Shown piece by piece: positions 5,750 to 6,740 of a DNA stretch of 6,740 nucleotides. The notes below the pieces were generated by a model that ran no database searches, was not told the origin of the DNA, and was given only the letters and a program-made list of their open reading frames with translations. Position 1 is the first letter of the stretch. The number at the start of each line of letters is the position of its first letter. A program made the translations under genes and the position numbers. The stretch comes from Spirochaetia bacterium (GTDB lineage Bacteria; Spirochaetota; Spirochaetia; DTKZ01): positions 1-6,740 of the forward strand of contig JAISXE010000384.1 of NCBI GenBank assembly GCA_031270615.1, in the 5' to 3' direction.

Positions 5750-6549
5750 AGTTCCGGGAGAAACGGGCAGACAACAAAGAAATTATCTGTCACACCCAGG
5801 TTGAATTTAACGATGCAATAAAAGAGGATGATGCACTTATCATCCTGAAAAACACAACGGAAAGGATAGTGGTAAATGTCGTGGCGCAGGGAAACTCCCA
5901 TGTCGTGGCGCAGGGAAACTCCCGTGTCGAGGCGCGGGGAGACTCCTATGTCGAGGCATGGGGAAACTCCCATGTCACGGCGCGGGAAAACTCCTATGTC
6001 GAGGCGCGGGGAGACTCCCATGTCGAGGCATGGGGAAACTCCCATGTCACGGCACGGGAAAACTCCTATGTCGTGGCGGGGGGAAGCTCCAGCGCCACCG
6101 CCTTTGACAACGCCCACATCCTTATCACTGGGTGGCTAAATGGCCAGACGGTTGAGACATTTGGCAACGCGACAAAAAAGATATGGGAAGAACCGCGTTA
6201 CGACAAAACGGTTCTTGGCCGTTTGGCGAAAAAAGAGGACGGAAAAATCGTGCTTTACAAGGTCGTTGACCCTGAAAGCCTTTGCGGCCTCAAAAAAGGA
6301 GGCATTAAATACGAAATCGGGAAAGAATCCACCGCGCCCGACTGGAACCCGGACGAAAACATCAATTGCGGCAACGGGCTGCATCTTTGCCTGACAGCAG
6401 CCGACACGCTTGTTTTCGGAAAAGGGAAAATCCTGAAGTGCCTGGCCGACCCGGATGACGTGGCTGTTTGTCCCGAAAGCATCGAGAAAGTGCGCTGCCG
6501 GGCCGTAACCCCTGTCGCGGAAGTAAATATTAGGGGAGAAGAAAAATGA
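5737..6549 (+). CDS. Octapeptide-repeat (probable beta-helix) protein with conserved phage C-terminal domain
   Basis: A 270-aa protein starting at GTG 5737, seven bases after GGAGG (5725-5729). There are three parts. Residues 1-47 form an alpha-beta leader with HTQVEFNDAI. Residues 48-127 are ten units of an octapeptide, V-x-A-x-G-[ND]-S-x, decaying in the last two units (ending AFDNAH); such periodic V/A/G/N/S patterns usually stack as a beta-helix. The remainder is a globular domain with VLYKVVDPESL, GGIKYEIGK, CGNGLHLC (211-218) and a closing RCRAVTPVAEVN. That C-terminal part matches a domain common in phage and plasmid proteins; I believe it is the one catalogued as DUF7666, from memory. 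Function unknown. A structural or binding scaffold is possible. The two cysteines of CGNGLHLC and the His between them are candidate functional residues. It overlaps both neighbours. Confidence 0.8.
   Translation: MREIKFREKRADNKEIICHTQVEFNDAIKEDDALIILKNTTERIVVNVVAQGNSHVVAQGNSRVEARGDSYVEAWGNSHVTARENSYVEARGDSHVEAWGNSHVTARENSYVVAGGSSSATAFDNAHILITGWLNGQTVETFGNATKKIWEEPRYDKTVLGRLAKKEDGKIVLYKVVDPESLCGLKKGGIKYEIGKESTAPDWNPDENINCGNGLHLCLTAADTLVFGKGKILKCLADPDDVAVCPESIEKVRCRAVTPVAEVNIRGEEK
5878..6117 (+). repeat. 24-bp tandem repeat array coding octapeptides, about 10 units
   Basis: Eight well-conserved 24-bp units run from 5878 to 6069, each coding GTC-x-GC-x ... AAC/GAC-TCC-x-AT in frame. They are followed by two degenerate units (6070-6117). 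The period is a multiple of three, so gain or loss of units keeps the reading frame. The array has no stop codons in at least one other + frame and one - frame, which produces long spurious ORFs over it. Confidence 0.95.
5926..6069 (+). repeat. 72-bp higher-order duplication within the 24-bp array
   Basis: Units 3-4-5 (5926-5997) and 6-7-8 (5998-6069) are near-identical 72-bp blocks. They differ by T/C at 5947 versus 6019 and by G/A at 5982 versus 6054. The second difference is silent; the first changes Tyr to His. This indicates a recent block duplication by slippage or unequal recombination, later than the origin of the single units. Confidence 0.9.
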
Positions 6550-6740
6550 AAGGCGATGGATGGCATTTACTTGCAGAACGTGATCCGCAAAAACTTTCGG
6601 ACATTGTGAATAAATATCTTGCCATGGGTTTTGATGTGTGCGGGCAGGCGTTTGCGGTGTACGAGGAGTTCAGAACCAATTACGGGCAAATATGGCATTA
6701 CCAAGCAATGCGGCGCGGAACGCCAACGGCGGAAGAGGCG
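6546..6740 (+). CDS. Unknown protein, 3'-truncated by the window edge
   Basis: ATG 6546 overlaps the preceding stop as ATGA and has AGGGGAG at 6532-6538. The frame is open for 65 codons to the end of the window. The visible part begins MKGDGWHLLAERDPQKL, continues with a helical VNKYLAMGFDVCGQAFAVYEEF, then an aromatic NYGQIWHYQAMRRGTP, and ends TAEEA. It looks like a soluble helical protein. The PT-x-EEA element resembles PTPEEA in the 122-aa protein two genes upstream, which may be chance. I do not recognise a family. Confidence 0.7.
   Translation, partial: MKGDGWHLLAERDPQKLSDIVNKYLAMGFDVCGQAFAVYEEFRTNYGQIWHYQAMRRGTPTAEEA

Noticed and set aside
5878..6117. CRISPR array
   Set aside because: The 24-bp units are directly adjacent with no spacers, and they are in frame within a protein-coding gene.
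5590..6139. Long ORFs on the - strand (5590-6117) and in a second + frame (5876-6139) with regular RHGETP- or RHDMGVSP-like repeats
   Set aside because: They are shadows of the 24-bp repeat, which lacks stops in several frames. They have no ribosome sites and the surrounding frame clearly belongs to the 270-aa protein.

Overview
This window is a dense, single-strand block of early or middle genes from a tailed phage or prophage: the replication and recombination module plus small accessory genes. All supported genes read on the + strand. They are packed with almost no spacers. Most junctions are ATGA stop/start overlaps (1624, 1865, 2098, 2664, 4508, 6546), and most starts have a strong GGAGG-type ribosome binding site. 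I see no promoter, terminator, tRNA, rRNA, CRISPR array, insertion sequence or attachment site, so this is the interior of one long operon. Both ends of the window cut through genes. The host cannot be named from the sequence. The DNA is moderately GC-rich and uses ATG and GTG starts with strong Shine-Dalgarno sites.

Layout. (1) 1-359: 3' end of an unrecognised gene. (2) 353-1627: RecF/SMC-like ATPase. (3) 1624-1868: a small phage gene of the 'DGGxAFP...GMTLRDWFAG' type, split by an apparent 2-bp insertion. (4) 1865-2101: 78-aa unknown protein. (5) 2098-2667: DEDDh (DnaQ-like) 3'-5' exonuclease. (6) 2664-3236: 190-aa protein resembling the second and third domains of the bacterial beta sliding clamp. 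(7) 3260-4351: RecT single-strand annealing protein with a long disordered C-terminal tail. (8) 4369-4511: tiny, possibly frameshifted ORF(s). (9) 4508-5377: NinB-like N-terminus fused to an HNH-type nuclease domain. (10) 5381-5749: phage protein of unknown function. (11) 5737-6549: protein with an octapeptide repeat, probably beta-helical, and a conserved C-terminal phage domain. (12) 6546-6740: start of another unknown gene.

How the genes may work together. RecT anneals single strands. The ATPase, exonuclease and NinB/HNH protein are typical phage recombination partners. The clamp-like protein overlaps the exonuclease gene by 4 bases and may tether the exonuclease or another enzyme to DNA. 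No RecE, YqaJ or lambda-Exo type 5'-3' exonuclease is visible in the window, although one could lie outside it. The most unusual points are the short clamp-like protein coupled to a DEDDh exonuclease within a RecT operon, the ATPase with a D-N instead of D-E Walker B, and the 24-bp repeat array with a 72-bp higher-order duplication. One clear frameshift and one suspected frameshift suggest either a decaying prophage or sequence errors.
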